NCBI GenBank assembly: GCA_020809705.1
Contig: CP085830.1
Coordinates: forward strand, 744,001 to 808,000
From: Calonectria ilicicola
Taxonomy: Eukaryota > Ascomycota > Sordariomycetes > Hypocreales > Nectriaceae
Direction of reading: 5' to 3'
Length of the DNA: 64,000 nucleotides
This document shows positions 21,425 through 32,227 of this stretch, piece after piece. Both the position numbers and the translations under genes were made by a program. Within the stretch, counting starts at the first letter, position 1. Each line of letters opens with the position of its first letter. Below the pieces are notes generated by a model, which saw only the letters and a list, made by a program, of their open reading frames with translations, was not told the DNA's origin and made no database searches.

Positions 21425-22514
21425 ATCAAACTGCAAGCTAGGGCTTAAATATATACTTTTTTTTTTCCTAAAATGCCTGTCGTTCTACCCACCTACAGGG
21501 TTGCTTTGAATTGCTCGCTTATCTGCGCTAATTTGTGCCTTTCGTTTGACTTTAATTTCGGAGACTGTATTGAGAGGTATGCCTGATTGCAGAACCGGAG
21601 ATTTTTCGTACAACACAGGGAAAAATTGCCGGTGCTTTGAGCACACTCCCCACTCGCGCCCCTTAGTGGGTATCTGGAATTAATCCTGGCAGGATAACAT
21701 GGGCCAGGGCAGAGTGGAGTGGGACAAGGCAGGATAAAGTGGAACAAGGCGGGATAAAGTGGGACAGGGTGGGATATACCGAACCAATGAAAGTTCTGTT
21801 GACTTACCATTTTGACCGTGGCCACAGACATCTGGGCAACTGCGTTCGACCTACCCTATAGGTAGTTGAGGGCTGAGGATAAATTTGTCCTTGGAATCTC
21901 AAGGCACACAGTATTTGCGATGTGTCTTTTCCCGCCGTCAAAGTATATCGGTGGTGATCTTTCCAAACACAGAAATAACACTGATCGGCGAGACATCGCC
22001 ACTTGTACTATAGGATTGGTGGCTCTCTACGCTCTCGCCGGATGACTGCAGGTCCAATTGCGCCAAAACCATGCGTACCTGTTTCCAAAGACTGCTAATT
22101 GTACAATGCAGACGATGAGAAATGTATGAGCATGTCAACCGTTACCTCTCCAAAACAACGCATATAACCTTGGACCCGATTGCCGACTTCCGGGCTTTTA
22201 GTTAGTTAATATGTTGCCTTGAGAAAAAAGCTACGGAACGGAATTGTAACTTCTACGTGCTTTGATATCTAACCCACTCGGCGTAATCCCACTACAAATT
22301 AATCAGCAAAACAAACGCTTGCCTTCGTAATTTAAGGTTGCCTTGCAAATATTCGGAATTGATACATAACTGCGCTGTTCCGAGCCCACCTTTACTCTGG
22401 AAGCAACAACCGTCTTAAAGCATCCCAAGTAATTTTTTAACACTTGCTTTACTCCTGAATATATCGAAACATTTTTGTTATACTGTAAAAAACTTTTTGA
22501 GGCGCAATATCAAA
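21425..22514. other. Intergenic, contains the minisatellite
   Basis: No supported gene; the 20-bp tandem repeat at 21681-21780 is listed separately. The last few hundred bases are the promoter side of the DsbA-like gene. Confidence 0.5.
21681..21780. repeat. 20-bp minisatellite, five units
   Basis: Five consecutive 20-base units with the core GGGACAAGGCGGGATAAAGT. Units three and four (21721-21760) are nearly identical to each other; the first (21681-21700) and last are diverged. Register is kept exactly at 20 bases. Confidence 0.85.
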
Positions 22515-23173
22515 ATGACAAACTTTACTATCAAAGTCACCTCCGACACTGTTTGCGCTTGGTGCTACATTGGTCGCAGATGGCTCAAAAGATCTGGCTG
22601 GAGAAATATCCCGAAGATACTTTTATTATTACCTACTTGCCCTACCAACTAAACCCCGAGCGACCTAGGGGCCCTGGACACAGTACGTCCAAGCATGACT
22701 TCTATGTGGGCATATTTAGAGAGGCACAAGTAGCGCAGTTTCGTAAGCGCCTGGAGAAAGCGGGGGAACCGCTGGGTATCAACTTTAAGCATGGAGGCCA
22801 GACGGGAAACACAAGAGACTCGCATCGACTGGTTCATCTGTCAAAAAAGTATGGTGGTGATGCCGAGTCCAAGGCTTTCGATGGCTTATTTGCCGCGTAT
22901 TTCGAAAAGGAGCAGGATATCACCGACTACAATGTATTAAAGGATATTGCCATTCAGGCCGGCATTCCTGAGAGCGACTTTCAGAGAGCCGTTGTGGACA
23001 GTGACGAGGGCGGCCCTGAAGTCGACAAGGCTATTCACCAATCCAAAGTCAGTGGGATCACTGGTGTTCCTGACTACTTCATTCAAGACAGGTATCGAGT
23101 GCCTGGCGCAATTGATCCAAGCGTCTTTGTCAAGGTCTTTGAGCAGATGAAGGAGGATGGCAAAGATGTATAA
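22515..23173 (+). pseudogene. DsbA/FrnE-like thioredoxin-fold oxidoreductase, frameshifted
   Basis: The ATG at 22515 gives MTNFTIKVTSDTVCAWCYIGRR, the standard start of FrnE-type DsbA-family proteins with its CxxC (CAWC). The continuation is in another frame: AQKIWLEKYPEDTFIITYLPYQLNPERP, then the GKTGNTRDSHRLV-type motif (here GGQTGNTRDSHRLV), AAYFEKEQDITDYNVL, and SGITGVPDYFIQDRYRVPGA with the cis-proline loop, ending at TAA 23171-23173. Between CYIGRR and AQKIWLEKY a few residues found in homologues are missing and the frame shifts, with no room for an intron. A protein started downstream (Met of MAQKIW) would lack the CxxC. Probably inactive, or a frameshift error in the sequence; everything else is intact. 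Confidence 0.82.
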
Positions 23174-24192
23174 TGGGAGTTACATTAACTAGCCACAATG
23201 GATTTTGTGTCTAAAATGCAGATAGACTTTCCAATGTGACATTTTGAGCTATCGCATAATTTATGCCCTCTGAGTCTTGGGATGTAGAAGAACAGTCCGA
23301 ATTCCATGCTTGTCTAGCAACTCACGCAGGTTGCATTTCTGCATTACAGGACCAAGTAATTACTCTCTGGAAATCAGATAAAGGTTGCTTTGGAAATTAC
23401 ACATTGTTCCATAAGTATGAGGAAAATTGAAAAAAAGTTGATTAATGAGGCCAAGGAGCGAAAGCACTAAGAGAAGACATAGCGGAACGGCCTGCCAGTC
23501 ATCAAATTTTATCAACCTTGATAGACAGAAGGAACCGAACGGGTTGAACCGCTCAGCGGCTATTGGCTTCCCTTTGACGGCAGATGACTAATTGCCTCTT
23601 CATTCATTTGTCAAGACGGCCTCTAGTGTTAGTGGTTCTTTACTAAATGCTTCCTCGATATACCCAGTAAGGCTACAGGGGTACCAGCACTCTTACAAAA
23701 CCCAGTTGGGGCACTTACTTAGCACTGTTTAATTTCAGCCCGCTGTAAGGGCGTAGGGTGGGATGAGCTGACAAATTAGTCAGTAGGTTTGTCCGTGTAT
23801 CCGCAGTTATGAGCTAGAAGATCTTGCTAGTACATATGTGGCATGAAGGTTGAAGTTATGCCTATAATTAGCGGTCTTCAGCATCGCACGGTCAAGAGCT
23901 GAGTGGGGACAGGATTGGCCAGAGCGGGATGCGTTGGGTGGGAGGGCCGATAGCTGCTCGGGCCTTCAGCCGACAAAACTTCACAAACCGCTTAAAAAAC
24001 TAAGTTTGCTGTAATTGTGTAAGTTATGCTCTGGGAGCGTAGCAAAGAATTGAGGAAGTTTGCCTGGCAGCAACAGTATAAAATATAGATAACCGCTTAT
24101 TGTCTTGATGAACACAAACCTGCACATCACTCACTTTCATCCTAGTTTTCCAAGGCCACTCTTAGCTGCAACAACTCCTTCAATTTTTCACA
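23174..24192. other. Intergenic, no supported gene
   Basis: No coding frame of note. A GGGACAGG...GCGGGAT-like stretch near 23905-23950 loosely recalls the 20-bp minisatellite unit but is not a repeat array. Confidence 0.5.
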
Positions 24193-24933
24193 ATGGCTCC
24201 CAAGATTGCAATTGTCTACGTACGCTTCCCTCTTTCACTGTTGCTTACTACTTGGATTCTAATAATCAGGAAAAGTACTCCATGTATGGTCATATCAAGC
24301 AGCTGGCCGAAGCTGAAAAGGCCGGCATTGAGAAGGCCGGTGGCACTGCCGATCTCTTCCAGATCCCGGAAACGCTTCCGGTGGAAGTCCTGACCAAGAT
24401 GCATGCTCCTCCCAAGGCTAGCGATGTGCCTGTCCTGACCGACCCCACCGAGTTGGAAAAGTACGATGCTTTCCTCTTGGGCATCCCAACCCGTTTTGGC
24501 ACTCTTCCCGCCCAGTGGAAGGTAAGTACCCCCGCCTCTCCTCCTTATTCCTTTGGAGGAAAAGAACTAACAGCAATCGTAAACGATATAGGTTTTCTGG
24601 GACAAGACCGGCAAACAGTGGTCCACCGGTAGTTTCTGGGGCAAGATGGCTGGTCTCTTCGTCTCAGGTGGCACCCTCGGCGGTGGTCAGGAGGCTACTG
24701 CTCTTGCTACTATGTCGACTCTCGCTCACCACGGCATTATCTACGTCCCCTTTGGCTACGCCAAAGCTTTCGGTCAGATAACTAGCCTGACCGAGATCCA
24801 CGGCGGCAGCCCCTGGGGTGCCGGTACCTTTGCCGGGGCCGACGGCTCCCGACAGCCATCTAAGCTTGAGCTGGAGATGGCTACTATTCAGGGCGAGGCA
24901 TTCTACCAGGTTGTTTCTAAGTATAATGGTTGA
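24193..24933 (+). CDS. NAD(P)H:quinone oxidoreductase, WrbA/flavodoxin type
   Basis: FMN-dependent two-electron quinone reductase of the WrbA family (fungal relatives include the allergens Alt a 7 and Cla h 7). Exon 1 encodes MAPKIAIVY. Intron 24220-24275 leads to [23 protein letters not shown] (FMN phosphate loop). The second exon runs through [30 protein letters not shown] and PAQWK. Intron 24522-24591 (GTAAGT, GAACTAAC, ATAG) joins [10 protein letters not shown], then [37 protein letters not shown] and [20 protein letters not shown], all family signatures. About 204 residues, normal for the family. The first intron's acceptor (AAAAG) is weak but is the one that restores VYYSMYGH. Confidence 0.93.
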
Positions 24934-25707
24934 CTACACGGTAGTTTCCAGGGTGAAGGGAAGGATACGAGCGAAGAGATGAATGTTGCAATGCTTGGGC
25001 AGATCAAGCAGCAGGAGATGGTGGCATCGGATTATACTAAGACTGAACGCGTTAAGGAGGAGAGCAATCCAAAGGAAGGGCCTTGTGGTCTTCCAGCGAA
25101 ATGTATAGTTCAGTAGTGCTGGGAATGGATACATTAAATATCATAGACATTGAATAATAAAAGATATACTAGAACCACCTATTGCCAATCTGACCGACGA
25201 TCATATGAATTTGAGAGCAAGGTTTAATAGTGCAGCCCTAAATTTCCGTATTGTGTTGGCGGTTTGATGCTATATAGCCCAACCTTAGATTATGTTGACC
25301 TCAACTTTGCAAAGCACTTTTATGCTTAGGCTAAGGGAGCTTTGGTCCCAGTACGAAGTCTTCCTGTCTTATTCGAACTCACATCATCTGGGGAGATTTG
25401 GCCTGGTCTTCAAGATGCCTGACATGGTTGTAGCTTTGCCAAATGGTCTGTTGGCCGAGCTGCTATCGTGGCTGACATATGGCGCGGGCTTTAATATAGT
25501 CCCGGCACCCCGGATTAATAATGCATTAGTCTTGAAATCGGCCTGAGGGTAGGCGCCCCCCGTGGATAGTTGAACCTTTAAAGAACAGATTCTTTAGGTA
25601 ATTTTATTGGTGAAAAATTTCTAGATTAGACCGACCATCACCCAAACTGACAAACCGTCAACCCACAACTACCCTCAAAGCACACCTCCATCGCGAACAC
25701 CTTGAAT
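24934..25707. other. Intergenic, no supported gene
   Basis: No recognisable gene; frames such as 25292-25546 show no domain. Confidence 0.5.
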
Positions 25708-26827
25708 ATAAAGGAAGCAATCATTTCACAGGGTACACTCCGTTTTTAACAGAAACATTCGACCCGAACTAACTTTACTAGGACCTCATGTTGAGATAGT
25801 CAACTCTCCCATCCCAGTCCCGCAGGCAGGCCAGGTTCTTATACGCGTCGTTGTATGCGGTTCGAACCCCAAAGACATCATATCAGCGTTCTGGATGCCG
25901 CCCCAGAACTTCGGGGACGATATCGCAGGCTATATTGAGTCTGTTGGACCCGGTGTTTTCGAGTTCCAGCCTGGCGACCGCGTGGCTGCCTTTCACGAAA
26001 TGTTTACGCCTCACGGAGCGTTTGCAGAGTATGCTATTGCCTACGCCCACACCACATTTCGTATTCCGCAGCAACTTTCCTTCGAAGAGGCCGCGACAGT
26101 ACCGCTTGCCTCCATGACGGCTGCCCTCGGGCTGTACCAATACTTGGAACTTCCATACCCCTGGATCACAGACGAGTACCAGACTGAAAGACCCCCGCTG
26201 GTCATCTACGGTGCCGGGGCGGCAGTGGGCAGTTTTGTTGTTCAGCTTGCCCAGAAAAGCAAACTTCATCCTATTATTTGTATTGCTGGGCAATCGAAAG
26301 ATCATGTCGAGACGCTCATCGACCGTAGCAAGGGAGATACCGTTATTGACTACCGCCTCGGGGCTGAAGTTGTGGTTGCCGAGATCAAGAAAGCTCTAGG
26401 CGGAACACCACTACTACACGCGTTCGATTCCGTTGCCGACCAGGGGAGTGACAAGATTTTGGGGGCTGTGCTGGAACCACAGAACGCAAGGCTGGCCATG
26501 GTTCGGCCCAAGGACCGTACAAAGATTTGCAAAACGCCTGGAGTAAACATGGAAGGCCTTCCATTGCCTGAGATGGAAGGGGTGCCGGAGGGAGTGGAGG
26601 CTTTCTGGACCGCTGTGGGCTCTGTGCATGGATCGGACAAGCACTTTGGCTATGTGATGTTTCGGTACATCGCCCTTGGACTTGCGGAGGGCTGGTTCAA
26701 GCCACACCCGCATGAGGTAGTGCCGGGGGGACTGAGTGGTCTTACGGATGGTCTTACGAGGCTTTTGACAGGCAAGGCGCACGCGGTTAAGTATGTATAC
26801 CAGATAGGGAAGGACGAAAGCCAGTAG
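25708..26827 (+). CDS. MDR-family zinc-independent oxidoreductase (start codon reads ATA)
   Basis: Quinone-oxidoreductase-like MDR protein. The main exon has PQAGQVLIRVVVCGSNPKD, the GroES-like segment NFGDDIAGYIESVGPGVFEFQPGDRVAAFHEM, AATVPLASMTAALGLYQ, the nucleotide-binding VIYGAGAAVGSFVVQLAQ, VIDYR, HAFDSVAD and the C-terminal LTDGLTRLLTGKAHAVKYVYQI. A 49-bp intron (25733-25781, GTACAC...ACTAAC...TAG) joins an upstream exon reading KEAIISQ-G to PHVEIVNSPIP, exactly the family's usual N-terminus. The codon where the family has ATG (25708-25710) is ATA, and a TGA lies upstream in frame with no ATG between. Translation would then need a non-AUG start or begin at Met 25895, which would cut into the GroES fold. 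Confidence 0.8.
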
Positions 26828-27145
26828 ATGGTAATTGGGTTATGTTCTTTTCTTCTGTAAACATTTAAACACGTCACAAGATGGCCGCTTGTGGCTGTCG
26901 CACGTGTTTCGGGGCTAACGCATTGTACAATTCTCGATACGGCGGTCGACAAAGCAAGGGATGAAACCCAGTTCACAGAGTCTAGTATCTCGGAACAAGC
27001 CCTCTTAAGTACATCGCGCTTCCAATGGCCCTGCCAGTCCTATCTATTCTATTTATTCAGGATTATATATACTCGCTCATCAGCTTTAAACCTTTTCAAA
27101 GTGGCTAGAAGAGGAGAACAACCAATCATCCAGTACTGAAATACG
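26828..27145. other. Convergent intergenic spacer
   Basis: Spacer between two genes that end toward each other. It should hold both 3' untranslated regions; no strong signal is seen. Confidence 0.5.
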
Positions 27146-28014
27146 TTACTGTTCCGCCTGCCACCTCATGATATCCCATCCACCTTTACCATCACTCCCT
27201 TCCATGCCTGGTCTCCATCGCCAAACGCCAACCTTTTTAAAACCTAGCTTGGCGTATAGTTCCGATCCCGCAGGAGTTGCTGAGAGCTCGATGGGGATGG
27301 CTTCCTCTTTTGCCTTGTTAATTCCCCACTCAACAAGCCTCCGCGCGACGCCCCGACCTTGGAATCCCGGGTGCACGGCGATGTCCATGATACCGTATTG
27401 GGGTGAATTCTTGATTTCAGGGCAGAAGTAGTGATTGGAGGACGAAAGCCGACATGTGCGAGCCATGATGAAGGCATTCTGAGCCGATACCAGTGGGTTA
27501 ACGAGGTCCGATGCATATTGGAAAATCTCAGAACCAGAGATAGAGGCTTTTATTCCTGGTCGCTCATATTAGCTATGTTCAGGTGCGATAATATATAATA
27601 AAAGGTGACGGAACGTTCGCTTGTCTTTTGCAGGAGTATTGAAAAATGGCACATAGTGAGATGCAAGATGGCCTGACTGAGAGACTTACTCGATAAGAGG
27701 GGCTGCTTCTTCTCAATGACCTGAGCCTCTTCGCTTCTCTCATCGCCATCCTCTTTAAACCAGATGCAAAAGCCAACGATATCGGTCCCTTCGCCCCAGC
27801 CTTCATCTCCTTCTTCGAGAGCGACAACAATCACCGTTGCAGTCGGGTCTTTCATGCCATGGCGAACAATACTCTCTTTCGTTTTCAGATATCGTTCGGG
27901 GTGCTTAATGCGACCGGGGAACATGAAGGCATCCTGCTCGTCATTGATGTATGCTGCTGCTGCAACGGCCCCCGCAGCAGGTATATCTTCTTCTTTAGCT
28001 TTGCGAATGATCAT
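27146..28014 (-). CDS. GNAT-family N-acetyltransferase
   Basis: The start at 28014 gives MIIRKAKEEDIPAAGAVAAAAY, the typical GNAT beta-1/alpha-1 opening, then VIVVALEEGDEG...DIVGFCIWFKEDG (beta-4). A 134-bp intron (27689 to 27556; GTAAGT donor, ACCAG acceptor) joins QPLLS to RIKASISGSEIFQYASDLV. The second exon has YGIMDIAVHPGFQGRGVARRLVEWGI, where QGRGVA is the R/QxxGxG/A acetyl-CoA pyrophosphate loop, and LYAKLGFKKVGVWRW, the beta-6/7 end. About 244 residues, a normal fungal GNAT size. The acceptor substrate cannot be read from sequence. It diverges from the M61 peptidase gene across 450 bp. Confidence 0.9.
27556..27689 (-). other. Intron of the GNAT gene
   Basis: GTAAGT at 27689 downward and acceptor ACCAG ending at 27556. 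Splicing restores the frame as S-R-IKASISG. It is longer than the other introns here. Confidence 0.8.
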
Positions 28015-28464
28015 TGGATCGGATTACTAGGTTTATGGCGAATTAAAGACCCAAAAAGGACTATAGAGGTCTTAAATAGCCATCACTGTGGAAATGTGTA
28101 GAGCACTTGCTCAGCTGTTTGACTCATGGACAGAAGCCAGGGGCCCTTGCTATCCGTGGGTCAAACTTAATTTACGGAGCGCCATTTCGTATTGGTTTAG
28201 GCTTACCCCAGTTTAATGCTGGCTCCCCATAGCCTCACGGGGATCCGTGGCTATAATCTCGCACGCGCCTTTAATGCTTTACGTAATGCAGACCCCTGTA
28301 ATCGAAATGATCGGAACCCAACCCGGTAACAAATATTTTAAATCAAAAGTTGTTGTGCAAAAGGATTTTATAAAGTAAAAAGACAAGACGGTGCATCTCT
28401 GCTATTTAATAATAGAATTGCCTCTCCGAATTCTCTACTTTTACTCCTCCATTGCCTTGTTACT
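28015..28464. promoter_or_regulatory. Divergent promoter region, GNAT / M61 peptidase
   Basis: A 450-bp spacer between two divergently transcribed start codons must carry both promoters. No specific operator could be identified by eye. Confidence 0.5.
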
Positions 28465-30135
28465 ATGGCACAAACCCCTCCTCCCTCTCTCAATATTACA
28501 GTCTCCCCAAAGTATCACGGTAGAACACCAAAGTCGCTTGACGTGCGACTAGTCATTGAAAAGCCTGACTTGACAGCCAATCAAACACTCGTCCGTCTAG
28601 AAGATGTCGGGGACTTGTTCCCAACCCCGCCGTATACAGGCGCCAATGCAGTACAGGCTTCAGACTCCAAGGGCGAGGTTCCTCTCGTTCCGGCGGATAC
28701 CAGTGATAGCGAACGCCAGTGGAATGTCGCACGGGAGACAACAGGCGACGTAACTGTGACGTACAGCGCTACACATATCAACAACGATTCAGCACCTACT
28801 GTAGCGCTTTTGGATCTTCGCCGGGATCATGACGGCATAAATGGCGCCGGCATGTCTCTCTTTGCGCTTCCTCCTGAGGACAAGACATACTCCATTAACT
28901 TGGCCTGGGATCTAAGCCAGACGCCGAACGGCACACGGGCTGTGTGGACATACGGTGAGGGACCTGGAACCGTCACAAAAATAGGAAGCACAAAGGTGGT
29001 GTGGGAGAGTCACTTCGCCGTTGGGCCGTCGATGAACAGTTATCCGCCCACGACCAACGCTACTGAAGATTTCTGCTTTTACTGGTTCGAGCAGCCCGAC
29101 TTTGAAGTATTACAACTTGCGAAGTGGGCGCAAAATCTCTTCCATTACATGAAACGCTTTTTCCACGATACCGAGCCGGCGTATCGCATCTACATGCGAG
29201 GAAGCGCGAGCCGCGAGGGCACGGGCGGGGCCGCCCTTTTACGCTCCTTCATGTTTAATTACATCATGGGCACAAACAGCCCTTGGGAGAGCTTCCAGAC
29301 TCTTCTGTCCCACGAGATGGTACACAATTGGCCAACGCTATCCGATGACGACGATGTCAGATGGTACATCGAGGGCATTGCGGATTATTACTCCATTGTA
29401 CTTCCCTTCCGCCTTGGCGCCTTCACTCTCGATCGGTTCATACAAGGAGTGAACAACATGGCTACCGCATATTACACCAACACCATGAGCAATCTCACCA
29501 ACGCAGAGATCGAAGCCCGAAGCTCAGAGAGCGAAAGTATAGAGAGAGTACCATATGGAAGAGGTATGTTTTTCCTAGTTAGGCTAGATGCACAGATTCG
29601 AGCGAGATCAAACGGTACGCGCAGCATCGATGATGTTATGCTGAACCTTTTGAATCGAACACGATCGGGCCAGAGCAATCGCCTAGAGGACTTTCTTAGT
29701 GTGCTGGAGCAAGAGCTTGGGTCTTCTGCAAGAAATGAGTACGAACAAATGGCAAATGGCAAGCTGTTGGTGCCTCCTGGTAACAGCCTGAGTCCCTGCT
29801 TGACGGTTCAGAAGACGCAGATGGAACTATATGAGTTCGGATTCGAAAAAAGAGCCAATGACGGGAAATCCGTCATCACCAAAGTGGTTCCAAATTCTAG
29901 GGCTGCACAGGCTGGATTGATGGACGGGGATGAGGTAGTGTCGATGCACGACCGGTTCTCAAATCCTACAGTTACCGCTGCTTACGAGGATGTGAATGCT
30001 GAAACTCTGGTCAAGATTCGGAGAAATGCCAAAGAACTCTCGATAACCTACCGGCCGAGGAGTTTTAAGAGAGTTGAAGCATACCAATGGGTAAGAAGGG
30101 ACGGTTCTGGAGGACCCTGCTCTGCACCCTTGTAA
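28465..30135 (+). CDS. M61-family metallopeptidase with PDZ domain
   Basis: 556 residues, intronless. The N-terminal beta-rich part (residues ~5-190) is the M61 N-terminal domain. The catalytic domain contains the zinc site HExxH as LLSHEMVHNWPTL (about residue 275) with the third ligand in WYIEGIADYYS, as in glycyl-aminopeptidase (M61) relatives. A C-terminal PDZ domain (about 450-545) is marked by ITKVVPNSRAAQAGLMDGDEVVSMH. The family releases N-terminal glycine or alanine from peptides in bacteria; the fungal substrates are less well defined. No clear signal peptide is visible (N-terminus MAQTPPPSLNITV), so a cytosolic location is likely despite several N-x-S/T sites. All catalytic residues are present. 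Confidence 0.92.
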   Translation: MAQTPPPSLNITVSPKYHGRTPKSLDVRLVIEKPDLTANQTLVRLEDVGDLFPTPPYTGANAVQASDSKGEVPLVPADTSDSERQWNVARETTGDVTVTYSATHINNDSAPTVALLDLRRDHDGINGAGMSLFALPPEDKTYSINLAWDLSQTPNGTRAVWTYGEGPGTVTKIGSTKVVWESHFAVGPSMNSYPPTTNATEDFCFYWFEQPDFEVLQLAKWAQNLFHYMKRFFHDTEPAYRIYMRGSASREGTGGAALLRSFMFNYIMGTNSPWESFQTLLSHEMVHNWPTLSDDDDVRWYIEGIADYYSIVLPFRLGAFTLDRFIQGVNNMATAYYTNTMSNLTNAEIEARSSESESIERVPYGRGMFFLVRLDAQIRARSNGTRSIDDVMLNLLNRTRSGQSNRLEDFLSVLEQELGSSARNEYEQMANGKLLVPPGNSLSPCLTVQKTQMELYEFGFEKRANDGKSVITKVVPNSRAAQAGLMDGDEVVSMHDRFSNPTVTAAYEDVNAETLVKIRRNAKELSITYRPRSFKRVEAYQWVRRDGSGGPCSAPL

Positions 30136-30798
30136 AGCTGGACCTAGGGCAGCTCTTATAAGGTCTCTGATTGTCTATGGCATGTAGGGATTCTTTTACT
30201 TGGAAATATCTGTTAAGGCTCTTGTCTCCTAATTCTATGTTCTTTCCTAGAGGCTTTCTGAACTGCAATCAAAGTGCGAAACGGCCGGGAAGACAGATTC
30301 AACACCTAAGACAGAATAGCGCATCATTTGCATTACGGTTCTGTGATTTGAGGTAAGATTGGTGGTGTTGGGGGCTATGGGCCCACAATGTTCTCGCGTG
30401 TCTATTTTCACCCTGGCACGGCATTCCTTGATCATGGCAGGGAACACGTGTTCTAAATTACGGCAGACCGCCCTCATTTTGCCCTGTTTGGTAGTCTAGG
30501 CTATCTCAAACAAAGGTATACGCTCACAGTCTCATATTTCTATTTCAACCTACCGTAATAAACTCGGGGACACGTGGGACAGCAGAATATACTAACTCAC
30601 TCAATATACAGCAAAGGCCTAGTAATAAGCAGACTAGGTTGGTATGATCAGATAAAAAGCTTCACCCTTTTTATATAATCCCTTTGCAACTACCTCCCTT
30701 GCGTGCAACATGCCTCTTGGGGGTATCTCACTACTTCGTCCTACTTCCTCTTATGGTCCCTCTATAGCCTAGGCATTAACAACCTCGTAGCATGCTTA
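30136..30798. other. Convergent intergenic spacer
   Basis: Lies between the 3' ends of the M61 gene (plus) and the deaminase gene (minus). No supported gene. Confidence 0.5.
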
Positions 30799-31890
30799 TC
30801 AGAGTCTCCCATCTGCACTCCTCAACCGCAGGTCCCACTCTGAAACTGTCTCTGTAAGTGCCTGTCGGAGCTGCGCTTTCCTTTCACGGTTACACCAACT
30901 TCCGTCTATTGCCGCTCTTGAGATCTTCACCCATTCGTCCATGTTGAGGTTGAAAGCTTTTTGTACTGCACAGCAATTCTCAAGCACATAGCAATCGAAG
31001 TATCCAGGGTCGTCGCTTCCAAAACTAAAAGATACACCAGCGTTGAGAAATTGTCGAATGGGTATATCTTCCAGTTGAGCAACTGTCTTTAGCTCAACGT
31101 TGGAAATTGGACACAACGTTAGATGTGTCTGACTATTAGCCAATCGTTCAACCAAGGCCGGATCGTCGATTGCTCGTATTCCATGGTCAACCCGTCTGAC
31201 ACCAAGCTCGGATATGGCACCAGCGACGTATTCTGCAGGTCCGTCCTCGCCATAGTGTGCTGTGAGGTTTGATATACTTGCCACCCTCGCTGCTTCGAAG
31301 ACCGACTTGTAGGTAGACGGATGTTTGCCCTGTTCTGAGCTTGAGATGCCAAAACCGATGAAAAGACCGTCATCGAAATGACCCGTCTCTACAGCTTCTG
31401 CAAGTAAATTATGGGCTGAAGCCACCGGCAGATGGCGCAGCATACACGGAATGAATGCCACACTCATGTCGGGAAACTCAATAGCGGCTCTGTTTTTCGC
31501 CTTTTCAAGGCCTATCACAATAGTGCTGAACGGGACGCCCCGAACAGTATGTGCCTGAGGGTCAAAGAAAACTTCTGCGTGAAGCACGTTCTGAGAACGC
31601 GCTTTTGAAAGATAGGTGAAAGCGAGATATTCGAAATCATTCGAGGTTTGCAAACAAGAGAAACCTATGAAATGGTAGTGCAGGAAGTCGTCGAGAGAGC
31701 TAAAGTTATTGTAGCGGGCGCGTAAAGCTTGGGCAGAACTGAATGCTGGGTCCTCGTCTACGGGGAGGTTGACGGAATTCTTTTTGGCGAGGTCAAAAAC
31801 GATTTCTGGTGTCAGGCAGCCCTCCACGTGGACGTGAAGCTCGCATTTCGGGAGGGCGTGAAGAAAGCCATGCAACTGAGAATGACACAT
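30799..31890 (-). CDS. Adenosine/adenine deaminase-family protein
   Basis: 363 codons. Metal-dependent deaminase of the ADA family: zinc-binding opening LPKCELHVHVEGCLTPE (HxH), ...LHAEVFFDPQAH, LTAHYGEDGP (the HAGE motif, here HYGE, with metal-ligand His and catalytic Glu), RRVDHGIRA, LTLCPISNV and SFGSDDPGYF (metal-binding Asp pair). Length and the AEVFFDPQAH segment fit the fungal adenine deaminase (Aah1-like) branch, which makes hypoxanthine and ammonia from adenine, better than classical adenosine deaminase; the substrate is not proven. It diverges from a nucleoside hydrolase, so the two likely act in purine salvage. No intron. The start at 31890 places the metal motif near residue 15, as in homologues. 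Confidence 0.88.
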   Translation of the reverse strand: MCHSQLHGFLHALPKCELHVHVEGCLTPEIVFDLAKKNSVNLPVDEDPAFSSAQALRARYNNFSSLDDFLHYHFIGFSCLQTSNDFEYLAFTYLSKARSQNVLHAEVFFDPQAHTVRGVPFSTIVIGLEKAKNRAAIEFPDMSVAFIPCMLRHLPVASAHNLLAEAVETGHFDDGLFIGFGISSSEQGKHPSTYKSVFEAARVASISNLTAHYGEDGPAEYVAGAISELGVRRVDHGIRAIDDPALVERLANSQTHLTLCPISNVELKTVAQLEDIPIRQFLNAGVSFSFGSDDPGYFDCYVLENCCAVQKAFNLNMDEWVKISRAAIDGSWCNRERKAQLRQALTETVSEWDLRLRSADGRL

Positions 31891-32227
31891 AATGAGAGAT
31901 TCTGTACTGACCTGACGTTGCTCGGTTGTGTTTTGCGGGAGGTAGGAAAACCCGGTGTTCTCGGCTTTGAGATTAGAGGCACAAACCGAGCGGGATATGG
32001 CTTCGGCGTTCGCCGCCCGCCGCCCGCCGACTCAAGCTTCTTCATCTTAATAATTCCGCACAACCTTTGCTGAAACAATCAATTGACTACCCATTCGTTC
32101 ATTTGGTGCTTGGTTCATGTGGGGCAAGCCCTAAATGAACCATCGGGTATTAAAATCCACGATTTTCCCTTCTATGTTCTGTCTTCATTCACGAGCCAAA
32201 CCCCAGGCCAACTTCAAACTTCAGAAG
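31891..32227. promoter_or_regulatory. Bidirectional promoter of deaminase and nucleoside hydrolase
   Basis: Only 337 bp separate the two divergent start codons of two purine-salvage genes, so shared control is plausible. No specific factor site was identified by eye. Confidence 0.55.
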
